Positions 1 to 9,108 of a stretch of 64,000 nt of DNA are shown piece by piece. The stretch is from Lutibacter maritimus (GTDB taxonomy: Bacteria; Bacteroidota; Bacteroidia; Flavobacteriales; Flavobacteriaceae): positions 394,122 through 458,121 of the forward strand of contig NZ_FOZP01000002.1 in the NCBI RefSeq assembly GCF_900116115.1, read 5' to 3'. The notes beneath the pieces are model-generated. The model did not search any database and was not told the DNA's origin. It saw only the letters and a program-made list of their open reading frames with translations. The position numbers and the translations under genes were made by a program. The stretch's first letter is position 1; every line of letters begins with the position of its first letter.

Positions 1-699
1 TTAATTATTATAGCTTTTTTTGCAAAATATCCAGATACTAAAAAATCTACAGAAGAGCCAATAAATATTAAACGAACCTTGCTTATGGTGAAAGATAAAT
101 ATGCCCTTGGATTTTCTTTAGCCGCTTTTTTATATGTTGCTGTTGAAGCTGCAATTTATGTTTGGATGCCAACTTTAATAGCTGGGTACGATGGTAGTTT
201 TACTTTTATAGCGCTGTATGCATTGCCTATATTTTTTATTTTACGTGCAGGAGGACGCTTTTTAGGTGCATGGATGTTAGAGCGTTTTGATTGGACTGTT
301 GTAATGGCTATTTCAAGTTTTGCAATATTATTGTGTTATGCTTTTAGTTTTTTAAATAGTACAGCCACAGTTGTATTATTACCATTATCAGGTTTGTTTA
401 TGTCTGTTATTTACCCAACAATAAATTCTAAAGGAATTAGTTGTTTTCCAAAAATCAGTCATGGTTCTGTTGCAGGAATTATTTTATTTTTTACAGCTGC
501 AGGTGCGGCTGTTGGACCCATGTTAATGGGTGTAGTTAGCGATTTATTTGGTTCTAATGCAATATACGGTTTTATGTTAGCAACCTTTTTTGCAGCTATA
601 TTATTTCTCGGATTTTTATATAATATGATTTTTAAACCGACTCATATTCGTATTTCACAATTAAATGAAAGCGAATATGTAAATTTAAGTAAGTTATAA
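1..699 (+). CDS. MFS sugar transporter, 3' part (gene starts before the window)
   Basis: The reading frame is open from base 1, so the 5' end lies outside the window; at least 232 residues are visible. These form about six hydrophobic helices with short polar loops, ending in a polar tail of about 20 residues, as expected for the C-terminal half of a major facilitator superfamily permease. The loop with GGRFLGAWMLERFD resembles the conserved cytoplasmic MFS motif between helices, and the glycine-rich helix AAGAAVGPMLMGVVSD is typical of sugar porters. The stop codon overlaps the start of the next gene by one base (TAATG), so the two are translationally coupled. Together with the fructokinase this suggests uptake of fructose or a fructose-yielding sugar; the substrate is inferred, not shown. 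Confidence 0.8.
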   Translation, partial: LIIIAFFAKYPDTKKSTEEPINIKRTLLMVKDKYALGFSLAAFLYVAVEAAIYVWMPTLIAGYDGSFTFIALYALPIFFILRAGGRFLGAWMLERFDWTVVMAISSFAILLCYAFSFLNSTATVVLLPLSGLFMSVIYPTINSKGISCFPKISHGSVAGIILFFTAAGAAVGPMLMGVVSDLFGSNAIYGFMLATFFAAILFLGFLYNMIFKPTHIRISQLNESEYVNLSKL

Positions 700-1598
700 T
701 GGCTAGTAAAAAGTTAAAAGCGGTTTGTTTTGGCGAAATTTTATTTGATGTTTTTCCTAAACTTAAAAAAATAGGAGGAGCACCTTTAAATGTGGCTTCT
801 CGGTTAAAATCATTTGGTGTTGATGTTGCTATGATTAGCGCAGTTGGTAATGATGAAAATGGAAAAGAATTAATTGAATATTTTCAAAAATTAGAAATCA
901 ATACAAGATCAATTCAAGTAAAAAAAAATTATCCAACAGGAGTTGTAAATGTCCAATTGAATGAAAAAGGAAATGCTTCTTACGATATTGCCTATCCTTC
1001 TGCTTGGGATAAAATTCGTTTATCTATTGATGATTTAGAATTAGTTAAAAATGCCGATTTTTTTGTATATGGAAGCTTGGCTGCTCGTGATGAATCAACA
1101 AAAAAAACAGTATTGCAATTGTTAGAAGTTGCTAATTATAAAATATTTGACATCAATTTAAGAAATCCGCATTATACTGAAGATACTTTGATTGAGTTTA
1201 TGAATACCGCAGATTTTATTAAGTTTAATGATGAAGAATTGTATGAAGTTTCTCGATTTTTAGGTTCTACATATAATTCATTGCAACAAAACTTAGAATT
1301 TATTGCCCAAAAAACAACTACAAAAACAATTTGTGTAACCTTGGGTTCTCATGGAGCAGTTTTATTCGTTGATGAAACATATTATCATAGTTGTGGCTAT
1401 TATGTAGATGTTGTTGATACCGTTGGATCTGGAGATTCCTTTTTAGCCACTTTGATAAACAAACTATTTACGGATAAAGACCCACAGAAGGCTATTATTT
1501 ATGCTTGTGCAGTTGGAGCGTTGGTAGCACAAAGCGAAGGTGCAAATCCTATAATTTCGGAGGATGTTGTACTGAATTTTATAGCAGGAACTAAATAA
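699..1598 (+). CDS. PfkB-family carbohydrate kinase, probable fructokinase
   Basis: This 299-residue protein is the usual length for ribokinase/PfkB-family sugar kinases. The N-terminus CFGEILFDVFP followed by GGAPLNVA is characteristic of fructokinases, where the GGAP/N stretch binds the sugar. The C-terminal signature DTVGSGDSF carries the catalytic aspartate and the anion hole for the ATP phosphates. It would phosphorylate fructose to fructose-6-phosphate in the cytoplasm. The ATG overlaps the stop of the upstream MFS transporter by one base, so they form an operon. 2-Keto-3-deoxygluconate kinase is the main alternative given the neighbouring alginate lyase, but the GEILFDVFP/GGAPLNVA motifs favour fructokinase. 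Confidence 0.82.
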   Translation: MASKKLKAVCFGEILFDVFPKLKKIGGAPLNVASRLKSFGVDVAMISAVGNDENGKELIEYFQKLEINTRSIQVKKNYPTGVVNVQLNEKGNASYDIAYPSAWDKIRLSIDDLELVKNADFFVYGSLAARDESTKKTVLQLLEVANYKIFDINLRNPHYTEDTLIEFMNTADFIKFNDEELYEVSRFLGSTYNSLQQNLEFIAQKTTTKTICVTLGSHGAVLFVDETYYHSCGYYVDVVDTVGSGDSFLATLINKLFTDKDPQKAIIYACAVGALVAQSEGANPIISEDVVLNFIAGTK

Positions 1599-1930
1599 AT
1601 TGCTGTAAAATAAGTATATTTTATAGAATTCAATTTTGGAATAAAAATATAGATGACTGTTTTTTATGTTGTTTTAAAACAATTTTCTCACTGTACAAAA
1701 GGTTTTTTGTAATTTTACAAAGGCTTTTTATAAAAGCATTTGTGTTTGTTGGTGAAAAATGTAGATAAAATCAGTATAAAAAGTAGATAAATATCTAAAA
1801 AAGTACATTAAATTTTACTATTAAGTAGTATAAATATTAAGTATTTAAAATGAGCTAGAAATGGAAATTGCACATTACAAATATACAAAATGATTGTTGA
1901 TTTTGTTTAAGACAAACTAGGTCATAAACT
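1599..1930. other. AT-rich intergenic region without recognisable gene
   Basis: About 330 bases between the fructokinase stop and the shared terminator. The stretch is very AT-rich and has no open frame of useful length. I see no tRNA, no clear TAnnTTTG promoter aimed at a gene, and no strong hairpin apart from the terminator at its far end. An imperfect repeat of a T-run followed by TAAAAGC/TACAAAGGC near 1699-1740 is too weak to interpret. Confidence 0.5.
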
Positions 1931-1970
1931 TAAAAAGCCTAACATTAAATATTTGATGTTAGGCTTTTTA
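1931..1970. terminator. Bidirectional rho-independent terminator
   Basis: A perfect 15-bp inverted repeat (1931-1945 with 1956-1970) encloses a 10-base loop. The GC core is AGCCTAACAT, and each outer arm is A- or T-rich, so a U-tract follows the stem on both strands. It lies between the convergent fructokinase and PL6 lyase genes, only 16 bases from the lyase stop, and probably ends both transcripts. Confidence 0.88.
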
Positions 1971-1986
1971 ATTGGGGGCTGTTTAT

Positions 1987-4389
1987 TTATTGTTTTAGCT
2001 GCAATCCTATGTTTGCAATGCCATTATTTTCTTTTAGTAAAGGAGATTTATCACTTGGTATAAATAGTTTTTTATCTTCCCATTTTGGATTTTTAAAAGC
2101 AATGTTTTCCATAATAGCATTATTTGAAGTCTTTATACTTCCATTATCATATATTAGACAATTGGAAATGCTGTTTGAAGTTCCGCTTAAATTCACAAAA
2201 TTTTTAACTTGATAACTACCTTCAAAAACAGAATTTACAATACTTACATTGTCAATATTTTTGTTTTTAATAGCATAGCCTTTTTCTTGATTATAGACTT
2301 TACTGAAAACACAATTTGTTACACGTAAATTACCACCATCAACTGTAGAGCCGCTTTTGTAATAATTAATTGCAAATTCATCAATGTTTTTAAAAACAGT
2401 ATTATGAACTATTAAATTTTTTGCATTGTACTTTCCTAAAGGATCTTTTTCATACGATAAATTTAAACCTCTATATGCATCGGATATTAGCGTGTTTTTT
2501 ATGTTAATTGTATCGGCCATTGTTCCAATATAGGCTTTAAAAACACTTCCTCCATTTTTGTTTGTAAAATTTACTAATTGACAATTATCAATACTCAAGT
2601 TATAAATTTCTGATTCATTTTCATCAGGTGAAACTACTGCGTATTTTACAACTTCTTTAGCATCTCCATTTAGCATTATGTTTTTCATTGTAAAACTAGC
2701 TCCTTGTGTAACTCTAAAAAAGTAAGAAATAGGTTTTTCTAAATTTTCATTTGCTTTTATTTCTACGCCATTTCCTTCATTTTTACCAATAATAGAGATG
2801 TTTCCATTAATTTTCATTGATTTATCTACCAAATAAATACCTGGATTTAAAAGCAAAACATCACCAGAATTGGCCTTTTTTAATGCTTTTGAAAGCGTTT
2901 CAACACCAGGATCTACTACAAGTGTTTGTGCTTTTTTAACAAGAGTAGGTTCTTCAATCAATGGTTTCCATGTTGGGCCAGCTATGGCATTAATTGCTTC
3001 AGGAATTAATTTATTTCCTAAATTAAAAGCGCCAGCAACAAAGTAAGTTCTTGCAGAATTCGTGATATCTACAACTGGACTTGTTGCTATTTTTATGGCA
3101 GATTTTAAAAGATTATTATTTTCTGAAGGCATTGGTAAAGAACCTAACATTTCCCAATCTACAATTACTTTAGTAAAATAATTTCCATCTATTTCAACAT
3201 CGGCATCTACAAAATTTGAAGTAAAAGTAATTCCACTTATAACGTCGTTGGCATTGTAAATTTTACCGCTATTAGTATTGGTTATTAAGTTATTTGCAAA
3301 AACTGAATTTATTGGAGCTAATGTTTTTTCATTGTCTTTCCCTGCTCCAAATTGAACGGCATTGCAATTAATTAATGTGTTATTTTGAATAGTAGCATTT
3401 TTAACTTGGAAGTAACGGTTTAAAGGTGAGTTTTGTACTCCGTTCATCACTACAATTGGAGCCCGATAATCATCTCCAGAAATACCAATTAATAAGTTGT
3501 TTTGTACGGTATGGTCTTCACCAATAATTCTAATACCACCAACTCTCGGATTGTTATTTCCTACAAAAACATTGTTTTCTACTAACGCTCTATTTCCGTG
3601 GCGTAAGGTTAAAGTACCTTCACTTTCTAAAAATAAATTGTTTCTATAGATGTTATCACATGATTTATTTGAAATAATTTCAATTTCACCATTGCAATGC
3701 TTAAATATATTGTATTCAACGGTTGATTTTGATGATTTCATGGAGTTTTCACTAGTTCCAATTCTGATAGTTTCTCCACCATTAACTCCTAATTCTGGGC
3801 GTTCTCCAAAAAAGTTATGGTCAATTAAGTGATTATTTTCAATATGTTCTTCTCCTTTTAACCAAACTACTAATGTTGTACCTTCGTTTGTTTTGCCAGT
3901 AAAATTATTATGGTCAACTCTATTGTTTTTTCCCCACATATCAACCCAATGAGTTTCTATACTTTTATCTGTTGGATTGTAATTTGAAATAGTACAATTT
4001 GTTAATCTACAATTGTAGGCAAATGTTTTTGAGTCTTTTTTAAAGGAAATAACTTCTTTATCAATTGGAACGCCATCTTTAAACCATAAACCACTTACTA
4101 CCATGTATTTACCAGAAATAGTTAATTTAGAGTTTCCGGTTATAATAACTTCTCCTTCTTTTTCTGCAGTTATAGTTATAGGTGCTTCTTTAGTTCCAAT
4201 TCCATTTACATTCAGTTGTACATCTTTCCAAATTCCATTTTTTAATATAATAGTATTTCCAGGAATTGCGTTCTTAATTGCATTGTTAAATTGATCAATA
4301 GTTTCAACAATTGTTTTCTGAGTTTGAGAAAATAGAGCAATATTTATTTGTGTAAATAATAAAAATAAATAGGAAAATTTTAGTTTCAT
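1987..4389 (-). CDS. Polysaccharide lyase family 6 (alginate lyase type), secreted, two beta-helix domains
   Basis: The 800-residue protein has an N-terminal signal peptide ending near LFSQ. Residues about 25-400 form an Asn-rich parallel beta-helix typical of PL6 (chondroitinase-B-like) lyases. The catalytic pair is visible as Lys242 (SNKSC) and Arg263 (RHGNR), 21 residues apart as in known PL6 enzymes. Glu235 and Glu237 (GEIEIISNK) fit the calcium-binding/neutralising acids. Residues about 490-800 form a second repeat-rich beta-helix domain, as in longer two-domain PL6 alginate lyases. It should act outside the cytoplasm, cleaving alginate or MG-blocks by beta-elimination. No lipobox is visible. 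A chondroitin or dermatan substrate cannot be excluded, but alginate is the usual one in marine flavobacteria. The gene is monocistronic, with a tandem operator over its promoter. Confidence 0.87.
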   Translation of the reverse strand: MKLKFSYLFLLFTQINIALFSQTQKTIVETIDQFNNAIKNAIPGNTIILKNGIWKDVQLNVNGIGTKEAPITITAEKEGEVIITGNSKLTISGKYMVVSGLWFKDGVPIDKEVISFKKDSKTFAYNCRLTNCTISNYNPTDKSIETHWVDMWGKNNRVDHNNFTGKTNEGTTLVVWLKGEEHIENNHLIDHNFFGERPELGVNGGETIRIGTSENSMKSSKSTVEYNIFKHCNGEIEIISNKSCDNIYRNNLFLESEGTLTLRHGNRALVENNVFVGNNNPRVGGIRIIGEDHTVQNNLLIGISGDDYRAPIVVMNGVQNSPLNRYFQVKNATIQNNTLINCNAVQFGAGKDNEKTLAPINSVFANNLITNTNSGKIYNANDVISGITFTSNFVDADVEIDGNYFTKVIVDWEMLGSLPMPSENNNLLKSAIKIATSPVVDITNSARTYFVAGAFNLGNKLIPEAINAIAGPTWKPLIEEPTLVKKAQTLVVDPGVETLSKALKKANSGDVLLLNPGIYLVDKSMKINGNISIIGKNEGNGVEIKANENLEKPISYFFRVTQGASFTMKNIMLNGDAKEVVKYAVVSPDENESEIYNLSIDNCQLVNFTNKNGGSVFKAYIGTMADTINIKNTLISDAYRGLNLSYEKDPLGKYNAKNLIVHNTVFKNIDEFAINYYKSGSTVDGGNLRVTNCVFSKVYNQEKGYAIKNKNIDNVSIVNSVFEGSYQVKNFVNLSGTSNSISNCLIYDNGSIKTSNNAIMENIAFKNPKWEDKKLFIPSDKSPLLKENNGIANIGLQLKQ

Positions 4390-4403
4390 ATATTGAATAT
4401 TAA

Positions 4404-4427
4404 TTGGTTAACCAGTTTGGTTATCCA
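4404..4427. promoter_or_regulatory. Tandem palindromic operator upstream of the PL6 lyase (GntR/FadR-type pattern)
   Basis: Two direct copies of an 11-base unit, TTGGTTAACCA (4404-4414) and TTGGTTATCCA (4417-4427), are spaced 13 bases apart. The first copy contains the perfect palindrome TGGTTAACCA; the second differs at one base. TGGTnnACCA-like sites are typical of FadR-subfamily GntR repressors that sense uronates (for example the ExuR/UxuR class). The pair overlaps the -7 element and expected start point of the lyase gene, a position suited to repression. No GntR gene is in the window, so the regulator is inferred. Confidence 0.55.
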
Positions 4428-4433
4428 AAAATA
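4426..4433 (-). promoter_or_regulatory. -7 element of PL6 lyase promoter
   Basis: On the minus strand the bases read TATTTTTG, an exact match to the Bacteroidota -7 consensus TAnnTTTG, and lie 37 bases upstream of the lyase ATG. No TTG -33 element is found at the usual spacing, so the promoter may need an activator or be intrinsically weak. It overlaps the downstream end of the tandem palindrome. Confidence 0.5.
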
Positions 4434-4530
4434 TTCAATTATTTTGATTTATTTGTAATTTTAACTATAAATTAATAATACAGTTTTTCAAATAATATTC
4501 TTAAACGCTGCATAAAAAGATACAATTTTA

Positions 4531-5634
4531 TCAGATTTTAATAAATATTTTCCTTTTATACAGTATATAGGTAATTAACCAAAAGAAAATAATATGAGTA
4601 ACGGCAAATAATAAAGAGCCATTCATATTTCCTGCAATTGGAACAAAAATATCTGCATAAAGATAATCGTAAGCTGAAATAATTTCACCTTGAGCGTTTG
4701 TAATGTTAATTAAATAAATAATTACGAGTACGTATATTCCAGAAAACATATAAATTGCTAAAGGATTTGTGCCAAAATGTAAAAATGGAGTGGACCATTT
4801 TTTGAAATTATGCACATCAATAATCCATAGTAAAAAAGCTAAAAAAACCATAGCTAATCCTCCTGTATATAAAACATATGAGCTAGTCCATAAAGCTTTA
4901 TTAATTGGAAACACAAAACTCCAAATAAAACCTATAAAAACAGCAATAGTACCAACAGTAAGTAACTTTTTTACAACTGCCATTATATTGCCTGATGACT
5001 CAATTATTTTTCCTGAAAAATAACCCAAAAGTAACGTTGCAACTGCTGGAAGTGAAGATAATAATCCTTCTGGATCAAATGGAATTCCAAAGCCGTTGTA
5101 CAAGTGATTTTTACCGAATAATAAAACATCTAATTTTAAAACTAAGTTTGATGATAATTCATAAGGTTCATTTGTACTCCCAAAAAATAGCAATCCCCAA
5201 TAAGCCAATAAAATAATTCCAAAAATAATAAGTAATTGTTTGTAATTAAATTGCATACATAACAATGCGCCAATTAAATAAGCAATTGCAATGCGCTGTA
5301 ATACACCTAAATATCTTAAATTTTCAAAATCGAAATACGGAAAAGCGTTTAAAAAAACACCTAACAAAAACATGATAGAAAATCGTTTTAATACTTTATA
5401 AAGTGATTTTTTTGTAATTCCTTCATCAAATTTTTTAAATGAAAACCACATAGACACTCCAACAATAAATAGAAAAAACGGAAAAACTAAATCTGTTGGC
5501 GTACAGCCGTGCCATTTTGAATGCAATAATGGGGGATACACATAACTCCAACTTCCGGGCGTATTTACCATAATCATTAATGCAATTGTTAAGCCTCGCA
5601 TTACATCAAGAGCCATTAATCTTTGAGTAGCCAT
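4531..5634 (-). CDS. nagX: NagX-like heparan-alpha-glucosaminide acetyltransferase-type membrane protein (DUF5009)
   Basis: The 367-residue protein has about ten transmembrane helices. It begins with the family's hallmark ALDVMRGLTIALMIMVN, followed by HGCTPTDLVFPFFLFIVGVSMWF, as in the bacterial homologues of lysosomal HGSNAT. In proteobacterial chitin/GlcNAc regulons, nagX encodes an inner-membrane protein thought to act on amino sugars; its exact reaction is not settled. The start is the ATG at 5634, 11 bases after the nagP stop, so the two genes form an operon. Its position next to a NagP-type permease supports a GlcNAc role. Enzymatic acetyl transfer here is inferred from family membership. 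Confidence 0.78.
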   Translation of the reverse strand: MATQRLMALDVMRGLTIALMIMVNTPGSWSYVYPPLLHSKWHGCTPTDLVFPFFLFIVGVSMWFSFKKFDEGITKKSLYKVLKRFSIMFLLGVFLNAFPYFDFENLRYLGVLQRIAIAYLIGALLCMQFNYKQLLIIFGIILLAYWGLLFFGSTNEPYELSSNLVLKLDVLLFGKNHLYNGFGIPFDPEGLLSSLPAVATLLLGYFSGKIIESSGNIMAVVKKLLTVGTIAVFIGFIWSFVFPINKALWTSSYVLYTGGLAMVFLAFLLWIIDVHNFKKWSTPFLHFGTNPLAIYMFSGIYVLVIIYLINITNAQGEIISAYDYLYADIFVPIAGNMNGSLLFAVTHIIFFWLITYILYKRKIFIKI

Positions 5635-5645
5635 AAAAAATTAGA

Positions 5646-6971
5646 TTATTTTTTCAACCCTAATTTATGACCAGCAATGGCGTAATATAAAATAATGATA
5701 TAGCAAGGTAATAAAATCCAATAGCCAGCTGTTGCAGATTGTGCCGATGCAGCTGCTTCACTAAAACCTTGTGAAAGTAATTCCATTTTATTACTATCTA
5801 CAAAACGTCCGTATAAAGGAGGGATTATTGCACCTCCAGATATTGCCATAATTAATAATGCAGAAGCTGTTTTGGTAAATTTACCCAATCCTTTTAAAGT
5901 TAAAGGCCAAACGGCTGGCCAAACTAAAGCGTTTGCAATTCCCAAAGCAGCTACAAATAATATAGATACAAATCCTGTTGTAAACACTATACAAAATGTT
6001 AATACAATTCCTAAAATAGCACTTGCTTTTAAAGCAAATGCTTGGTTTATATATTTTGGAATTAAAAATACGCCCAAACCATACGTAGCAACCATTGCCA
6101 TTAAAGTAAATGTTGTAAAATATTTTGCTTCATCACCAGATATTCCTAATGATATTCCGTAAGCAATAATAGTATCTCCTGCAATAACTTCTGCACCAAC
6201 GTAAACAAATAATGTTAAAACGCCTAACCATAAATGTGGAAACTGAAAAATGCTTGTTTTGGTTGTTTTACCTTCTTCAATTTCATTAATAGGTTCTGCT
6301 TCTACGTGAGGTAATGGTGCTTTTCGTATTAAAATTGCTAATACAAACAGTACGGCAGCCATAATAATATAAGGCATTACTACACTATCGGCCATAGTAT
6401 TTAGTAATTGTGTTTTTTCGGTTGCATCAACAACACTTAATTTTTCTTTAATTTCATCAATTCCAGAAAGTAAAATTGCTCCAAAAATTAATGAACCTAA
6501 CGCACCAGCTACTTTATTGGCAATTCCCATTATTGCAATACGTTTTGCAGCGCTATCAATGGGTCCTAAAATGGTAATATATGGGTTTGAAGCAGTTTGT
6601 AATAAAGTCATTCCCATTCCTTGAATAAAAATACCGGTTAAAAATACCCAGTAAGTTCTTGCTTCGGCGGCTGGTATAAAAACCAAAGCTCCTAATGCCA
6701 TAACAAATAAACCTAAACTCATTCCTTTTCTATAACCAATTTTATTTAAAATATAAGAAGCAGGCAGTGCCATTACAACAAAGGAAATATATGATGCCGA
6801 CGCTACTAAAAAGGATTGTGCAGAAGTTAATTCATTTATTGTTTTCATAAACGGAATTAATGCTCCGTTAATCCAGGTTACAAATCCGAAAATAAAGAAT
6901 AATCCTGCAATTATTAGTATTGGAATGAATGTGCTTTTATTAGAGTTAAGTTGTTGTTTTGTTGATGACAT
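5646..6971 (-). CDS. nagP: FucP/NagP-type sugar:H+ symporter, probable N-acetylglucosamine permease
   Basis: The 441-residue protein has twelve predicted transmembrane helices of the FucP branch of the major facilitator superfamily. Recognisable segments are LFFIFGFVTWINGALIPF in helix 1, NKIGYRKGMSLGLF after helix 2, and the GMTLLQTASNPYITILGP stretch typical of NagP/GluP/FucP. It should import a monosaccharide across the inner membrane. GlcNAc is inferred from the neighbouring nagX, NagB fusion, GH20 and GlcNAc kinase genes. It is the first gene of a nagP-nagX operon. The same family also carries glucose, galactose and fucose, so the substrate needs testing. Confidence 0.8.
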   Translation of the reverse strand: MSSTKQQLNSNKSTFIPILIIAGLFFIFGFVTWINGALIPFMKTINELTSAQSFLVASASYISFVVMALPASYILNKIGYRKGMSLGLFVMALGALVFIPAAEARTYWVFLTGIFIQGMGMTLLQTASNPYITILGPIDSAAKRIAIMGIANKVAGALGSLIFGAILLSGIDEIKEKLSVVDATEKTQLLNTMADSVVMPYIIMAAVLFVLAILIRKAPLPHVEAEPINEIEEGKTTKTSIFQFPHLWLGVLTLFVYVGAEVIAGDTIIAYGISLGISGDEAKYFTTFTLMAMVATYGLGVFLIPKYINQAFALKASAILGIVLTFCIVFTTGFVSILFVAALGIANALVWPAVWPLTLKGLGKFTKTASALLIMAISGGAIIPPLYGRFVDSNKMELLSQGFSEAAASAQSATAGYWILLPCYIIILYYAIAGHKLGLKK

Positions 6972-7108
6972 TGTTATTGTATGTTTGGTTAAAAAATATT
7001 TTTCTAAGATACTATTAAAAATAAGTATTAGAAATTATTTTCTCTAATCAACATAAAAACATAGCTGAACTTAACTTTATTGAACATTAACGTTTTTTAA
7101 AGGATCAA

Positions 7109-7831
7109 TTAATTGATAAAATCGGTACTATTAAATATTTTTTGCTTTGCTTGAATTAGATAATTTCTGCCAATTGGAATTCTTTTTTTGTTTATTTCAA
7201 CAGAGTTTCCTTCAACAGCAGTAATTTTATTAATGGCAATGGTAAAAGACCGATGAATTCTTAAAAAATTATCAATTGGTAATTCTTCAGATATACTAGT
7301 CATAGATTTATGTACTAGATAGTCTCCTGTAATTGTAAATACTTTTATGTAATCTTTTAAACTTTCTATATATAAAATATCGTTTAATTTAATTTTCATC
7401 ATTTTTTTATCAACTTTCAAAAAAATAAAAGGTTCTTCTTTTATAGCAATGTCGGTTATTTTTTCTTTTTCAAGACTGATTCTACTTTGAATTTTATTAA
7501 TAGCTTTTAAAAACCTTCCAAAAGGAATTGGTTTTACTAAATAATCTAACACATCTAAGTCAAAACTTTCTACTGCAAATTCTCTGTAGGCGGTTGTTAT
7601 TACAATATGGGGACTATTTGTAAGTGTTCTTAAAAATTCTAATCCGCTCATTTTAGGCATATTTATGTCTAAAAATATCACATCAATTTCATTGGTTTCT
7701 ATAGTTTGTAAAGCGGCAATTGGGGTGTTAAAAGTTGCAACTAATTCCATATTTTGAAACTCAATTAAATGACTTTTTATAACAGAAATAGCCAAAGGTT
7801 CGTCATCAATAATAATACATTTTATTTTCAT
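7109..7831 (-). CDS. LytTR-family response regulator
   Basis: The 240-residue protein has an N-terminal receiver domain (about 1-120) with acidic pocket Asp9/Asp10 and phospho-acceptor Asp55 in FLDINMPKMSG. The conserved TA/K region reads ITTAYREFAVESF...DYLVKPI. The C-terminal LytTR DNA-binding domain (about 135-235) includes FLKVDKKMMKI, ILYIESLKDYIKV and FLRIHRSFTIAI, all family landmarks. Its start overlaps the stop of the sensor kinase gene by four bases (ATGA), so the two are translationally coupled. LytTR regulators bind paired direct repeats. The pair lies between nagP-nagX and the divergent SusC gene, making it the best candidate regulator of this locus. Confidence 0.9.
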   Translation of the reverse strand: MKIKCIIIDDEPLAISVIKSHLIEFQNMELVATFNTPIAALQTIETNEIDVIFLDINMPKMSGLEFLRTLTNSPHIVITTAYREFAVESFDLDVLDYLVKPIPFGRFLKAINKIQSRISLEKEKITDIAIKEEPFIFLKVDKKMMKIKLNDILYIESLKDYIKVFTITGDYLVHKSMTSISEELPIDNFLRIHRSFTIAINKITAVEGNSVEINKKRIPIGRNYLIQAKQKIFNSTDFIN

Positions 7832-8886
7832 TGAATTGGTATTTTTAATTTAACAAAATAGTGTTGCTTTTTTACAAAAGTCTTTAATTTGAAGTTATTA
7901 TTAAACAATAATTGTAGTCTTCTTTTAACATTTTTAATACCAATGCCGTGTTTTTGAGTAGTATCGTTAATATGCACAAAACTATTTTTAACACAAAATT
8001 TTAAAGTTTTGTTATTAATTATTTCAAATTTAATGCGCACTTGTATTGATTCATTTTCTTGAGCACCATGTTTAAAACAATTTTCTATAAAAGGCAAAAA
8101 AAGTAATGGAGGTACTTTAACATCTTCAATATTTCCTATAATATTTATTTTAGAGTTAACTTTATCTCCGTAACGTAATTTTTCTAAATCTAAATAATTT
8201 TGAATGTAATTTATTTCATCAAATAAGCTTATTACAGGTTCTTTTACATCATATAAAACATACTGCATAATGTCTGATAATTTTAAAACCACATTGGGTG
8301 CAGTATCAGATTTTTGAAGGGTTAAAGCGTATAAATTATTTAAAGTATTAAAAAAGAAATGTGGTTGTATTTGCGATTTTAAAAAATCAAGCTCAGTACT
8401 TAATTGTATTTTTTGTAAATCTTCAGCGCGTCTTTTTTCGTAAATCCAATCAAAGGTTAATTTTATAGCAGAAACTAAAGCCACAACATATAATTCACCT
8501 AAAACTACTGCTACAATATGGTTAAAAGTAAATGCTTGTTGTGTTCCTTCAGCTTCGGGCCAAATATTTTTGGTTACCAATAAAAAGTTTAAGCCAGTTC
8601 TTATACAATACAGTATACATAATGAAAATAAAAGAAAAAGAATGTAACGTTTAAATTTTCTGGTTAAAATGTATTTTGGTATTAAATAGTAAATATTAAA
8701 ATATACAATTATAATGTGTAAAGGAAATTCAACCAAGTTAGATTTTAATGAATACCAATAATCATCAAAGTAACTTCCCCATCTAATTACATTAAATACA
8801 AAATAGCTTCCCCAAAAAAGTAAATGGTACTTTAAAGGTATTTTTATGCTTGAATTTTCAAGCCATTTTAATTTCGAAAAACTCAA
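7828..8886 (-). CDS. LytS-type sensor histidine kinase (His_kinase family)
   Basis: The 352-residue protein has four predicted transmembrane helices in residues 15-150, then a cytoplasmic His_kinase domain. The H-box is QIQPHFFFNTLNNLYAL, the N-box is PLLFLPFIENCFKHGA, and the G-box is GIGIKNVKRRLQLLF. No large periplasmic sensor domain is present, so the membrane segment itself or a partner probably senses the signal. It is the first gene of a two-gene unit with the LytTR regulator and is divergent from the SusC gene (222 bases between starts). This is the standard Bacteroidota LytS/LytTR arrangement. The ligand is unknown. Confidence 0.9.
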   Translation of the reverse strand: MSFSKLKWLENSSIKIPLKYHLLFWGSYFVFNVIRWGSYFDDYWYSLKSNLVEFPLHIIIVYFNIYYLIPKYILTRKFKRYILFLLFSLCILYCIRTGLNFLLVTKNIWPEAEGTQQAFTFNHIVAVVLGELYVVALVSAIKLTFDWIYEKRRAEDLQKIQLSTELDFLKSQIQPHFFFNTLNNLYALTLQKSDTAPNVVLKLSDIMQYVLYDVKEPVISLFDEINYIQNYLDLEKLRYGDKVNSKINIIGNIEDVKVPPLLFLPFIENCFKHGAQENESIQVRIKFEIINNKTLKFCVKNSFVHINDTTQKHGIGIKNVKRRLQLLFNNNFKLKTFVKKQHYFVKLKIPIQ

Positions 8887-9005
8887 ATATTAAAATTTTG
8901 AAGGTTAAATTTTGTGAAAAATTATAGGTTTTTTTTACGATAACAAAACAATTTGCAATAAAATTATAAATTGACAATAAAACGTTTTCGTTAATATTGC
9001 AAAAA

Positions 9006-9035
9006 CTGTTATCTGTTGTTTTTTTTCTGTTGTTT
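9006..9035 (+). promoter_or_regulatory. Direct repeats upstream of susC, candidate LytTR binding site
   Basis: CTGTT occurs at 9006, 9013 and 9027, and the longer CTGTTGTTT is exactly repeated at 9013-9021 and 9027-9035. The outer copies are 21 bases apart, the two-turn spacing used by LytTR regulators on their paired repeats. The individual copies match the published LytTR half-site pattern only partly. The site lies about 75-100 bases before the SusC start. No good TAnnTTTG element was found between it and the gene. Confidence 0.3.
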
Positions 9036-9108
9036 ATAGAAATATTTTTTTAAAATCTTTTGATATATCTAAGTTTAAACTTTAATTATTTAACCATTAA
9101 TTATACTT

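Noticed and set aside
699-1598. Kinase called as 2-keto-3-deoxygluconate kinase of an alginate pathway
   Set aside because: The GEILFDVFP and GGAPLNVA motifs are those of fructokinases. KDG kinases show different residues around the sugar site.
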